A DNA stretch of 64,000 bases from Dipteronia dyeriana (Eukaryota; Streptophyta; Magnoliopsida; Sapindales; Sapindaceae): positions 74,242,154 through 74,306,153 of the forward strand of contig CM065298.1 in NCBI GenBank assembly GCA_032871835.1, read 5' to 3'. Position numbers and translations under genes: made by a program. The notes below the pieces were generated by a model, which saw nothing but the letters and a program-made list of their open reading frames with translations, made no database searches and was not told the DNA's origin. This document shows, in pieces, positions 45,272 through 56,882 of the stretch (within the stretch, counting starts at the first letter, position 1; every line of letters begins with the position of its first letter).

Positions 45272-47752
45272 TAAAGACACTTAATCAATATATAAAGACA
45301 AGTAAAGTGTGATACAAACAAGTAATGGTAACACATACACAATCTATATTACAGAAAGGAAGTCAACTTACGTAAAGAAATATATCCATAGTATTCAAAT
45401 AACAAATACAAATACTAGAGAGATAGGGATAGAGAGAAGTTGACACAAGATATAACATGGTAAACCTCCGAAGAGGAAACATCCACGGGTTAGCAACCAC
45501 CGGTAAACAAAATCAACTAGTAGATAAGACAAGTACAATCTCTCAAGTGACCCATTCACCTAGAAACTACCCTCATATCCTACTCATGAAGATGTCGCCC
45601 TCATGCTCAACAATCCGAGGCCTCACACGTCTTGTAAAGACTTCCTCTCTCACCTTTCCGGATCCTCACGACCCAAGGCAAGACTTCTTGCTTAACTATC
45701 GGAGTCCTCCCGACTCTAGTCAAGACTTACTTGCTCACCTATCTGGATCCTCACGACCCTAGGCAATGCTTCTTGCTCAACTATCCGAGTCCTCCCGACT
45801 CTAGCCAAGACTTCCTTGCTTGACAATCCAAGGTCTCACACCTCTTGCCAAGAATTTTTGCTCAACAACATAGGTCTCACACCTATTGTCAATACTTCCT
45901 TCTCACAAGGCATCTAGGTGATCATGAATGCAAAACATAAAAAAACACGCAACATAGAATGCTATGATCAACACATCCTGTGGAAAATACTAGATATGAG
46001 CATGAATTCACAAATCAAATGTAGTCTAGTCAATCATGCATGTTTAAATCATCTAGATCATGTAAGATATGTTCAACATTAATCACAACCTAGATACATG
46101 CATAGATCTAAACTTGAATCACAAGAAATGTTCAATAATTCACAAGTTCAAGTTTAAATGACACAAACCAAAAACATGCTTTAATCATATGACAAAGTCA
46201 TTTAGATTTAAGCTAAAGTTCTATAGCATATTCCTATTCATTGATTCAATAAAACACATGAATAGCTCAAAAGAACATAAGCACATGTATTATGTGAGAA
46301 TTCGACCATGAGAGCCTAATACATGTGAGGAACTATTTTTCACAAAATCAATCAATCAAAGATTATCAAATAGTCCTAGAATCAAAGCTAGCACAATACA
46401 ATCCCAAACATGTGAAAACATAGGCAAAATAAAAACCTAACTCAACATGTATGATTTCAATTAAAACTCAACCTAACTTTAAAAGAGTTCAAAACTCAAA
46501 TCAAAACACTCACAATACATATATATAAGTTGAAGAAGAAAACCCAAGGCAATTGACCAAGTTTTAAAAGAAAACTTTGAGAGAAAATCAATACCTTAGT
46601 TGATTTTGGTGCAATTCTATTTTTGTGTGTTTAGACTCCAACAACAGCAATAAAACTCACTCAAACCTTCAGAGAAAAGATGGAGGATGAATAGACAAAC
46701 ACTCTAAACTTTGAATCACTCAAATCAAAGTTCAAATGAAGAAGTTATGGTGTTTGGAAGGTGAGAAAATGTAGAGAGAAAATTTCTGCACACAAGTTTG
46801 ACTTTCTTCTTAGAATGAAATGTGAGAGGGAAAGAGAATATAAAAGAGAGAGAATGAAAGAAGCCAAAAGACCAAAATAGCCTCCTTTGATATTGATTCC
46901 CCAAGATGGCACGTGGGTATCTCGGGGCAGCAAGGTGTTGCAGCCGAGATGGCCACGAGCCATCTCGGGTTTGCGCCTCTTCATGGCCTTCGGCCATGGT
47001 GCAATCCCCTTGCACTTCCCTCTCGTTCTTCGACCATTTTCCGGCCTCCAAACTCAGAATTTGAATCTATTTGTAGATTACGAACCGTAACTCTCACACA
47101 GATATGGAAATATAAGATACTCAACCCAAGAAATAATAATTTGACTCAATATATGAATACGAAGACAATGAATGCAACATGAGTTGAAAGTGTAGTATCT
47201 TTTGACTTAGATCTTGAAATCACTAGTATGAGTAACCGAAATGACCGAAACTAAATCAAGAATGATTTAAGACTAAATTCAAGTTCAATATCCATGTTAT
47301 ATGAAAATATACACACACAAACACAATTCACACTAGAATGCAAACTTCATAGAGACAGTCTCCAATCATGCATTTTTCAAAACATGTTATTTCCATACTA
47401 ATGCATGAGCATTCATCTTCAAGTGTGGGAATGTGTTATACATGGTGTACAATGATGCAGGGACACATATAAATGAATTGTATGTGTGTGCCTATAATGG
47501 TGCACAACGATGCAAGGACACAAATATATGAATTGTGTGTGTGTGCCTAAGCCTTATAAGAGAAAGATAAGGTCTTAGTATACCTTTGTAAAACCAAATT
47601 GCATCCTTTCTCTTTGAAGACTTCGAACTTGCTTTGACTTGTTGTTCATCCTTCTTTGAAGCTTGAATCATCATGAATCTAAACAACTAAATCATTACAA
47701 GTAAACATCATTTTGTTATAGAATTAATGCCAACACAAACTACAACCTAACA
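45099..47752 (-). repeat. 5' LTR of copy B (2654 bp)
   Basis: TGTTAGG at 47752 to TTTTCA at 45099 on the minus strand. It contains an AT microsatellite (45228-45268), the hairpin array (45600-45900) and the U3 hairpin at 46944-46968. Confidence 0.92.
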
Positions 47753-48431
47753 TAAGGGATAGAGAGAATAGAACGATTGCATTTTCCCAAGCTTCATACA
47801 TAGATAAAATCTTGTCTAGGTTTTCCATGTAAGATTCCAAGAAACGTATGTTACCTTTCAGACATGGAATCAAACTTTCTAAGGAATAAGTTCCTAAGAA
47901 TGAGCATGAAGAGCAATTCAAGAGTAGAGTTCCATATGCATCGGCAGTTGGAAGTCTCATGTATGCAATGCTCTGTACTAGACCAGATATTTGTTTTGCT
48001 ATGGGCATAGTTAACAGGTTTCAATCGAAATCTGGTTCTGATCACTGGATGGTTGTCAAGCATATTTTCAAGTATCTTAGGAGAACGAGAGATTATATAC
48101 TTGTATACTCTAGAGGGGATTTAATTCCCGTTGGTAATACATATTCTGATTTTTAGACAGATTATGACTCCAGGAGATCAACATCAGGATCTATGTTTAC
48201 TATTGGAGGAGGGGCAGTCATATGGAGGAGTATCAAGCAATCTTATATTGCTGATTCCACCATGGAAGTCGAGTATATTGTCGCATGCGAGGCCGTTAAA
48301 GAGGTTGTGTGGCTCCACCAATTCTTGATTGACTTGGAAGTAGTTGCTAATGCGAATAAGCAGATCACTATCTATTGTCGCAATAGTGGATCAGTTGCTA
48401 ATTCGGGATTATTTTGGAAAATTCATTTTTG
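47753..48431 (+). pseudogene. Copia pol of element D: end of reverse transcriptase and RNase H
   Basis: Coding text resumes exactly after copy B: RDRENRTIAFSQASYIDKIL, then SLMYAMLCTRPDICFAMGIV, YLRRTRDYILVY and the RNase H block STSGSMFTIGGGAVIWRSIK with STMEVEY and EAVKEVVWLHQFL. A stop lies near 48156 and a frameshift near 48190. The frame is lost at about 48420, where unrelated DNA replaces the KRGKHIERKYH region expected next. Confidence 0.88.
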
Positions 48432-48976
48432 ATTTAATAAGGAAATAATTTAATTAGATAATATTCTCCAAAGAGATTTATTTCTAATTAAAACCCGAGT
48501 CTGTATTCTTAGTAATCAAGTAAGAAATCAAAATCCAAACAATTAAAGTTTTCCTTATTCATCACAATAAAAAAAGGTTGATTTAGGGAAGTGGCAAAAG
48601 GTCAACTGGACTCTCACGGTCCAATCGGAGCAAGAGTGTAATAATGAATTTGACAATCTTTTCATATTAATAAAGTGATTTCTAGTTTAACAAATCTTAT
48701 AGCATTTATAGTTTAATTATTATAATTGTCAAAAGTAAATAATCATAAGGTCAAAAGACTATGAGAAAAGAAGAATTGTTCATACATCTAGATATGTATG
48801 AGGTAGACACAATTCTTTAGTTAGTCTTGAATAATATTCACAACTTAAGATAAAAGGTTGGCAACCTTTATCTTGTCAAATTTGTAGATTTTTTTGCTAG
48901 CATTTGAGTGGGATCAAATGTGTTATGATGAGTCTAAATTCATCAAAGTGTGGTGTCTTTGGGCAAAAGAATCTAG
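48432..48976 (+). other. Foreign patch in RNase H: unknown 200 bp plus an LTR fragment of D
   Basis: 48432-48628 is AT-rich DNA I cannot place. 48629-48976 is a copy of the D LTR from AGCAAGAGTG to GAATCTAG (positions 30464-30810). It shares marker bases with the 3' LTR rather than the 5' LTR. Neither end shows a target duplication. Confidence 0.7.
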
Positions 48977-49090
48977 AGTTTTGATACATATCTAGAATCA
49001 AAGCGGATCCCTTTACAAAGGCTCTTCCATAATAGTTTTGATGGGCATCTAGAGAATATGGGGATGACAGATATGACACATTTGCTATAG
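48977..49090 (+). pseudogene. C-terminal tail of Copia pol, element D
   Basis: The frame reads like the classic Copia polyprotein end (TKALP / HLENMGM): SKRIPLQRLFHNSFDGHLENMGMTD. It links the patch to the polypurine tract AGCAAGTGGGAGAT at 49091-49104. Confidence 0.7.
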
Positions 49091-49104
49091 AGCAAGTGGG
49101 AGAT
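49091..49104 (+). other. Polypurine tract of element D
   Basis: AGCAAGTGGGAGAT lies directly before 3' LTR start TGTTGGG. Confidence 0.8.
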
Positions 49105-49679
49105 TGTTGGGATTATGCTCGATAGCAAGAGTGTAATAATGAATTTGACAATCTTTTCATATTAATAAAGTGATTTCTAGTTTAACAAATCTTATAGCAT
49201 TTATAGTTTAATTATTATAATTGTCAAAAGTAAATAATCATAAGGTCAAAAGACTATGAGAAAAGAAGAATTGTTCATACATCTAGATATATATGAGGTA
49301 GACACAATTCTTTTGTTAGTCTTGAATAATATTCACAACTTAAGATAAAAGGTTGGCAACCTTTATCTTGTCAAAGTTGTAGATTCTTTTGCTAGCATTT
49401 AAGTGGGATCAAATATGTTATGATGAGTCTAAAATCATCAAAGTGTTGTGTCTTTGGGCAAACGAATCTAGTGCACTGGGTGCATTGAATAGGATCAGAA
49501 TGAAATACTTTATCTAGAATCGTTAATAGATAAAAGTTTTCATTTGTAGACAATCGGAGAGTCTATCTCAATCATGAGATAAATGATGTCCTTACGGTTG
49601 TAAGAGTTATCATTTGAGCTATCAATGAGTACAATTATATATCATAGTCTATCCTTGATAGTTTCGTGGTATTCATTTG
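49105..49679 (+). repeat. 3' LTR of element D, first part
   Basis: Direct repeat of 30444-31020, interrupted at 49679 by a solo LTR. Confidence 0.9.
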
Positions 49680-51870
49680 TGTACGGACCTCAATTTTATG
49701 ATTGACTTATTTCATGACAAACCACACCACATTAGGGATGATTGTGTAATGGGTAGCTTAGGTCCTCATTGGCAAGCTTCCAAGCATCTCCATGACTTCA
49801 AGAGCAAGATGTATATTCACTTGACTCTGCCTCTTGAAGAGTTTAGGTGCACACGCACCTCATGCATGCCTTGTTGATCTTGCATTTGTGTTGATACTGT
49901 TTATATGTGTGCATCTCTTCACAATCACACTTGCACTTCATTTATAGATTTAAGTGTGGTATTGTGTTATGTTCGCGCTTGCATGATGGTGTGCTTGTTT
50001 TAGCAGGTTGAGTGACCATATGAGAAGGTTTCATTCTTCTCTTGGTTTGGTTATATGGAGTAAGGTGTCTAGTTTTAAAAGAGTGTATTTCAATGATTTA
50101 ATGTTTTTCAAAACTGACCTTTGTATGGTCTTGTCACCATATCTTTTTATAAAATGATTCAAAATGAGTTTTTAAAATTTTTTGTACAAACTAGACACCC
50201 GTACCTTTCCAATGGTATATTATTCGTAATATTTTATGATCGTTTGGATTGGTTTTGAAATCTCCAAAGTGACCACAAAAACAGGGCATCTCTGTTGTTG
50301 TCCATTTCTGATCTTTGGTCACTAAAATGACCATAACCTTTTCTACAGATATCCAAATCATGTTTTGTAAATTGGATTAGAAAGTAGTCTTCCATACCTC
50401 TCCAACGTTATATTATACGAAAGGTTTGGATGTCGTTTGGTCATGTTTTGGGTCGCTCGAAGCTCGAGCTATTGTGCTATCTGGCGTGTACCGCGGCCTA
50501 AACTGCTGTTGGTGCCATGCCTAGCCAGCGACCTAGGCAGCGGTAATGTCCAGCCATGCCATGCTGCACAGACCATGGTCTGGACACTTTCCTAGGCCGC
50601 GGCACGCACATCGATCGTGCGGGACTTTATCTCGTAAGTCTAAAACGATGCCGTTTTGTGTAGGGCTTCTTTATATATGTTCTCTTCTTCTTCCTTGCCA
50701 TCTTAGAGCTAAAAGAACCCATCTTTAGAGTGAGAGAACCTTCATTAGAGAGAGAAAGCTTCAAGCTTTGTTATTTGACTCTTCAAACCCAAACTCATCT
50801 TCATCTTGCATTCAAGCATCATTCCAAGCATGAGTTTTCATTGATTGGTAAGTAGAACCACCATTGTTGTTCATTTATTGTTCTAGCTTACCAAGACATG
50901 TCATTTATTGCTTAAATTAGCATTTCTTCATATTAGTTGCATATTTTTTGAAATTATGACATGTTTGGGGTTTGTATTGTGATAGCTTGCATTATTAGGT
51001 CATTTATGCCTAAAAAGCTAATCCATGAATGTTCATGTATACATAATTGATGATTATGTTGACTTTGTGCATCTAGTCTAGTTTATGAACATTTATGTGT
51101 ATGCCTCATTGATTGCATTTCTTGATTGCAAATTTGCCCTTGATTATTTGTTGTGACAACTTGTGTTGGTTGAACTTTTATTGACAATTAGGTTGTTAGA
51201 TTTTATCTACACATCTAATTGAGTCCTTGGTATGGGCATGTAGGCATTGTTTGATAACTAGGATGTTAAATTGCATTATCGACATCTAGTTAAGCATTTT
51301 GTGTTTGGTCTTACACAAAATTGCATTTGAGCATAGTGTCATATATACACTTAGACCATATACTCTTCATTGAGTCAAAGTATTGTGGCTTCGGTGTGAA
51401 GTTGCACAGGCAAGAGAAGCCTTGCAACCAAGGGTAGGTTGGCAAGGAATTGGTCGGGTATCCACTGTAAAAGGCCCAAAGGGTAGAGTAGGAGGTGCTC
51501 ATGCCAAGAGTAGTGGATCAGGGGATATCACTAGGAATTGAACCAAGAGTGTTGAGTGTCGGTGTCCATAGCCTGAGGTTTTCGAGAGTGAGAGTCCGAG
51601 TATCACTTGAGGGTGTAACCTTTTATTAAAATAGTGGATTTCTGTGACCGAGTATGGTGCACTTAACAGCCCGTGGTTTTTCCCATTTGGAGGGTTTCCA
51701 CGTATACATCTTGTGTTGTTTATATTTCCGCACTTTATACTTGATGTTGTATGTTTGTTTTATTGGGTGAATTTTGAATATTGACTAATCAATAAAATTT
51801 GGTAATTGACTTGATAAAAACCTATTCCCCCCCTAGGTTATAGACACACACGTTCTTAGGGAACTTTTCA
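49680..51870 (+). mobile_element. Solo LTR (2191 bp) with perfect 5-bp duplication
   Basis: TGTACGGACC at 49680 to GGAACTTTTCA at 51870, flanked by ATTTG on both sides (49675-49679 and 51871-51875). Removing it restores the D LTR text. A TATA box (TATATAT) is at 50672-50678, followed by an AGAGAGAAAGC leader-like stretch, and a C run (CCCCCCCTAGG) is near 51830. It contains no PBS, PPT or ORF, so it is a recombined LTR. F at 56883 is a diverged relative. Confidence 0.9.
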
Positions 51871-53577
51871 ATTTGATAATCGATAGAAGACTTCATTTAT
51901 TGAATGAGAGTAGAATACCATCATACGGATGTTTTGAGGTATTGGATATTAAATCTTAACGTTAAGTTTTCAACAGTGTCTATTGAAACATGGCTTCTGA
52001 ACAAATCAAAATATCTAAGTTCAAAATGTTGTCATATGAGCAAATATGGTAACTTGGAAAGCTATAGGCGGTCCATGAGAGGTATTCTTCACGAAGATAC
52101 ACTTTCTCCAATAAGGTTTTCTAGGGGTATGAATGAGAAATATTAACTTATTATATCTTTATTTAAGAGTTCAATTTTAGTTCTTTAGTGGAATGAACTA
52201 AAATTAATAGATCGGACCTAAGTGAATCATTTGTTGATTGTGATTGGGTTGTGTCTATTGGAGCTTAAACTTAGATAGGCCACCAAGATCCCCAATCCAC
52301 ACGAACTTGCATGGATCACTTGATATATTCTACCGGACCAATTTATGGGTCCATCTAGAATTGTATTGAGGTATGTGAACTTGTTTCTTTTTGTAAGAAT
52401 AGATGTAGTTCACATGTGGACCTTTTATGAAGGTCAAATGGATTTAATAAAATAAGAAAATAATATATTGGTCCATATATATGTGTTGGGCTGCAAGGCT
52501 ATTTAGAATAGCTTAATTATATTATATTATATTATTATTTAATTAAATGGAAATTAATTAATTTGGTGATTAATTAATTATTTAACTAAAAGTCAAAATC
52601 TTTTTCCTAGTAGGAGTTGGTCTCCTAATATTATACTATTGTTGGTAGCATAATTATTATTAAGGACTATATTTGATAAGTAGAAAAATAAAAGGAATTA
52701 TTTATCTAATCAAATTAGGAAGTCTTTAATATGGTTACAAATACACTATTGAGTAGGATTAGGAGTCTTAGTGTAGGAAAGAATTCTGTTTGGAAAAGGA
52801 TTCTTGGTCTCCAAGTAAATCTACGTAAGGATAGAATTCTTCTTTGAAAAGGATTCTTAACTACAAAATAAATCCACCTAAGGAAAGGATTCTTGCCAAC
52901 CAAGTAAATCCTTCATAGGAGAGAATTTATGATCCTATACATATTTCTCTTAAAATTCGGCCAGCCCTAAGGTTTTCTATGAGAGGAATTTCGGCCAAGC
53001 TAAGCAATTTACAAGAAGAGAATTCGGCATAGCAAGAGAGAATTTTGAGGGAGAAAAATTTAGTTTTTGCTCTAGATAAAATTCGATCAACTCATAGATA
53101 TAGGGTGTAGAATTCGGCCAAGGAGAAAAGAGAAAAAAAAGAACGTTTTTGTTTTTGATAGTACACTAGTATCTTTTACATCAAAAGGGTTTTGTGAACA
53201 AAATTAAATCCGGTTCACGCAAGTTTCAATCAATTAGACTGATAATTCACAAGTGATCGGACGTTCTTGGATTTTTCTCTTGGAAGATTATTGTAACTAA
53301 CAAAGAAAAAGATTTTGTTTGTTTCCATCCTCAGGTATACAATGTAAAGAAAGGGGGCCCATACTCCTAGGTGATTCACGTTCGTGTTTGGATTGATAGA
53401 TCTTACGGATTCAAGCGCTTGTTCAATCGTCATGAGAAAAAAGTACGACACTTTTTATATACATCAATTAATATAGGGTTAAGGTTCTTGTTATCGAGGA
53501 GGGAAAAGTTTTATTTATACCTAAACCCTAATTTTTTTTATTTTTCACGCATCCACTACGTGGGTTTTTTCCCTACA
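51871..53577 (+). repeat. 3' LTR of element D, second part
   Basis: Continues the direct repeat to 32760 and ends CCCTACA. It keeps the TATATTT box near 52940 and the AAAGGATTCTTG phrases. Confidence 0.9.
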
Positions 53578-53900
53578 TATTGGAGCTCAAAATATTGTGG
53601 GTCCATTAGGTCCCCTTGCTAGCTCAATCGATTTAAGGTAACAAGGGTCACGGTTAATTAATTAGATTGTCCAGTTAATTGTGTAACGAAAGTGACACGT
53701 ATCAGGATTTGATTGAGTAATTAGATTATTCAATTGATTAAAATGACAATTATGACAATTAAATAATAAGATTATTTAATAGTGTAATTAGTCATAAATG
53801 GAGGGTTTCAATTGTTATTTATTTTTGAATGATGAGATAATTTGATTATCTCATTTATTAAATAAAATAAATTATATATATTTGAATTTGAATTGTTTAA

Positions 53901-53949
<49 letters not shown>

Positions 53950-54696
53950 ATATCTTATTTGATAAATAAAATATAGATTTTATTTTTAATATGATCAGTT
54001 TTTAAAAGTTAAATAATATATAAATATATATGATATATATTATTTGAAAAAAAAATTCAGTTTTTGTTATTTAAATTATATATGTGATATATATTTGAAT
54101 AATGAGACCACTGATTAAGATACCAACACATACACGACTGCTTTTGTTATTTGTTTTTTTAAAAGTGATTACAGGAGTCAGGTATATATTAGAAGCAAGG
54201 CTGTGTGCGAGAAAAAGATATGCAATTGCTTTGATATATTCAAGTAAGTGTGTTTGAGTTATTGTGTGCAAGTGTGTGCATGAAATAACACCAAAAAAAG
54301 AGAAAAGGTTTTGTGTACAAGTGTTATGCACTAATATTAAAAAACGAGTTTCTTATTCTTTTCTCTTCAACATCCTCCTAAGATCCTGAATTCGTGATGC
54401 GCCCACACGTAGTTACCAGCCCCGGGATATAGTGAGGAAGATCAGTGGAACAGACCAGGAGCATATCAAAAAGTGAAGGAGCCTCTAAACGTTGGTATGG
54501 TTCTATTTAAATATTTTTTTATTGATTACAATTTCCTAAATTTTCATATATATTTTATTAGTGTAATAATTTTTTTATGTATTTGTTCCAAAAATAATTT
54601 CGAACCCAAGTTCACTAGTCCCAGATACAGATTACGATCTGTATAAAATATTTAAAACCCATTTCCGCTGCTTGACCGGTGAACGGGGTTCCAACA
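53578..54696 (+). repeat. 5' LTR of Copia element E, second part
   Basis: Continues from 30443 and ends GGGGTTCCAACA next to a perfect PBS. TA microsatellites are at 53905-53950. Total LTR length without insertion is about 2.07 kb. Confidence 0.85.
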
Positions 54697-54698
54697 AT

Positions 54699-54710
54699 TG
54701 GTATCAGAGC
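54699..54710 (+). other. Primer-binding site of element E
   Basis: TGGTATCAGAGC, a perfect match to the plant initiator-Met PBS, two bases after the LTR. Confidence 0.92.
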
Positions 54711-56248
54711 AAATTTTATTTTTGAAATTTTTTTTATGCTCCTGTATGTATAATTGTGTAGACACGATTTAAATTGAATGTATGATGTTTTTGTATGTAT
54801 ATTAAATTTTTTAATTTACAAAACCGTGATTGATCGTTAATTATATGGTACTGTGGATTCAGGGTTTATGGGGTGTATTATTACTTTTTTTGTTTATTAT
54901 TATTTTTTACTGTTATTGTATTGTAAAAAGAAAAGTAACCTATATTGAAGACCTGGAAAAATCGCGAAGAAGGATTCATGAGATAAATCAGAGTGACCTG
55001 AAGAGACTGGAAGATTCAGAAATTATAAGAAGACCAAGGAATGCCTTGGGGGTATTTTTTGTAATTTTAGATTCCGTTTTCTTTTTAGGTTAAATAATCC
55101 ACAATACTCAGTCAATTCATGTATGCTTTATATTATGTGATGATAAAAGCATTGTCATGCATACGTATGTCATTTAGATTAGATATGCATACACAAATAT
55201 ATTTGATATGTCATACATGTATCATAGCCTGTTATTTTATGTATTTTTTTTAATGTGATTAAAATGGGTAAATACATAAATTGACAATGAAAATGAGATT
55301 AGTTTTTTAATGGTTAGAAAACTTGGTAATTCTCATTAATATTAATCTAGCTATTAAAGAGTTTAATAAGTTAGATTAATGGGGTTTTTTTTTTATAATT
55401 AGGATTAATATGATTAATTTCCTAATAATAAATGAACCGAATAATGTGTTAGAGTTTTAATAGTTAAAACTTGGTATACACCAACATAATAATCTGAGCT
55501 TAGTAACTAGTTTATAAATGCTTAAATTATTCACTAATTGATTAGATTTTTAATTGTTAAAAATCATTAATAATTTATTAGTTAATTAGAATTTGATTCT
55601 AATTAGTTAATGCGCTAGATACATTGAATAAAGTTAGCCGTTTGATTTTGTAGATTCTATATGCATTAACGGATAATAGAAAACTCTTATTTTGAAATAG
55701 TGAGTGGGGGAGGGATATATGACATATATATCTCGCGGTCTCCATCATTAGTTCAACAGCGTGAGATCCGAGTGGGGCCTCGTCACGGCTTTGCTTTCGT
55801 CCTCCCTAAGAAGGGTTTCCAAAAAGGTCAATACCAAGGTTGACTTCCTAACGGACAGGATTAGAGGGTATTTCGGGATTGACCGACCCTAAGGAGGCAA
55901 TTCTTAAGTTAAGCTCGTGAGATCTGAAATGGTGGGTTACACTCACGAAGGTTTTGATTAAGTTTGTTAATTAAAAACCTGACTGAATAAACAATGGTTG
56001 GATGATATGGAATAAGAGTTATTCTAGAATATCATTTGATTGAGAATGTCTCGGTCCAACATGCAAATATTTGACCGACCCTAAGGCGGCACTTTTTTGT
56101 GGTATGTTGGATTGTCGTGGTATAGTAACTATTTTTTAGAGTAGTTCTAGTTTGTTAAACATGTTCATGCATCATGTTTAAATTTATACCAAAGCACTCA
56201 CACTTGTTTTAAATAAATGACTGAACGAATGTTTTATTTATTTCAGCA
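54711..56248 (+). other. Long pre-gag leader of element E with hairpins
   Basis: About 1.5 kb without a conserved gene. The 87-codon ORF at 54830-55093 has a hydrophobic start but no relative that I know. Motif CCCTAAGG-like apices occur at 55803-55814 (CCCT-AAGA-AGGG), about 55886 and 56079-56086. The last is enclosed by TCCAACAT (56055-56062) and ATGTTGGA (56104-56111). Compare the last hairpin of D. Confidence 0.65.
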
Positions 56249-56882
56249 ATGTCTTCTGCATTACTTCAAATTCTCGCAAATGACAAATTAACTGGTGATA
56301 ACTACACTAAGTGGAAACTTAATATTAATGCAATGTTGGTCACTAAAGACCTCAAGTTTGTGCTTACGGAGGAATGTCCTCCAACGCTTATTGCCAATGC
56401 CACACCAACTATTCGTGAGGCATACCAGCGATGGGTCTCATCAGATGAGAAGACCCGAACATATCTGTTGGCTTCAATAACAGATGTGCTTGTCACAAAG
56501 CACGAAGCAATGAATTCAGCATTCAAAATCATGGAGTTATTGTAAGCAATGTTTGGGCAGCCCTCTGAGAAAAAGTGACACGAAGTTGTTCGTTCCGCTA
56601 TGCTCGCTCGCATGAAGTAAGGTACATCAGTTCGGGAACATGTCCTGAGCATGATGTCATACTTCAACATGGTAGAAGTCACTGGCAGAGCCATTGATGA
56701 ACCCAATCAAGTGAACATCATACTGACGACTCTTCCGAAAAGTTTGATCAGTTTAAAAGCAACTATGGGATGAACAAGTTAAAGTTCAGTCTTACACAGT
56801 TTCTCAATGAGCTCACTACCTTGGAGTCCTTGATTAAGGACAATAAAGGCAAGACCGATGAGGCAAATGTTGCCAAACCATC
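56249..56882 (+). pseudogene. Copia gag of element E, truncated by LTR F
   Basis: It starts MSSALLQILANDKLTGDNYT with KWKLNINAMLV, the DUF4219 start. The first 98 codons are open to TAA at 56545, then TGA and TAA near 56576 and 56621. A frameshift near 56745 lies inside LPKSLISLKATMG-type text, followed by FSLTQFLNELTTLESLIKDN. The UBN2 core is recognisable. At 56882 the F LTR begins, so the knuckle and pol are lost. Confidence 0.85.

Larger units (their letters stand above)
37175..47752 (-). mobile_element. Pol-less LTR retrotransposon, copy B, complete (10.6 kb)
   Basis: This is the only full copy of the family in the window. It has a 5' LTR (47752-45099), PBS ATTGGTATCATAGC, gag-like gene, spacer, Transposase_32-like gene, PPT and 3' LTR (39776-37175). 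It sits in the reverse transcriptase of D with flanks TAAAG (37170-37174) and TAAGG (47753-47757). Joining the flanks restores D coding text. There is no pol domain anywhere in its 5322-bp interior. LTRs differ by scattered substitutions and small indels, so the insertion is not recent. Confidence 0.92.
30444..53577 (+). mobile_element. Copia element D, autonomous-type but dead, containing two later insertions
   Basis: The order is LTR 30444-32760, PBS, leader, gag, integrase, reverse transcriptase, [copy B 37175-47752], end of reverse transcriptase and RNase H, PPT, and 3' LTR 49105-53577 split by a solo LTR. It is inserted in the E LTR. The flanks CACTG (30439-30443) and TATTG (53578-53582) match except for two C-to-T changes. 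Stops and frameshifts run through all domains. Confidence 0.9.

Noticed and set aside
54830..55093. 87-codon ORF with a hydrophobic start in the leader of E
   Set aside because: Single copy, no relative in the D leader, and AT-rich DNA readily gives Phe/Leu/Ile runs.
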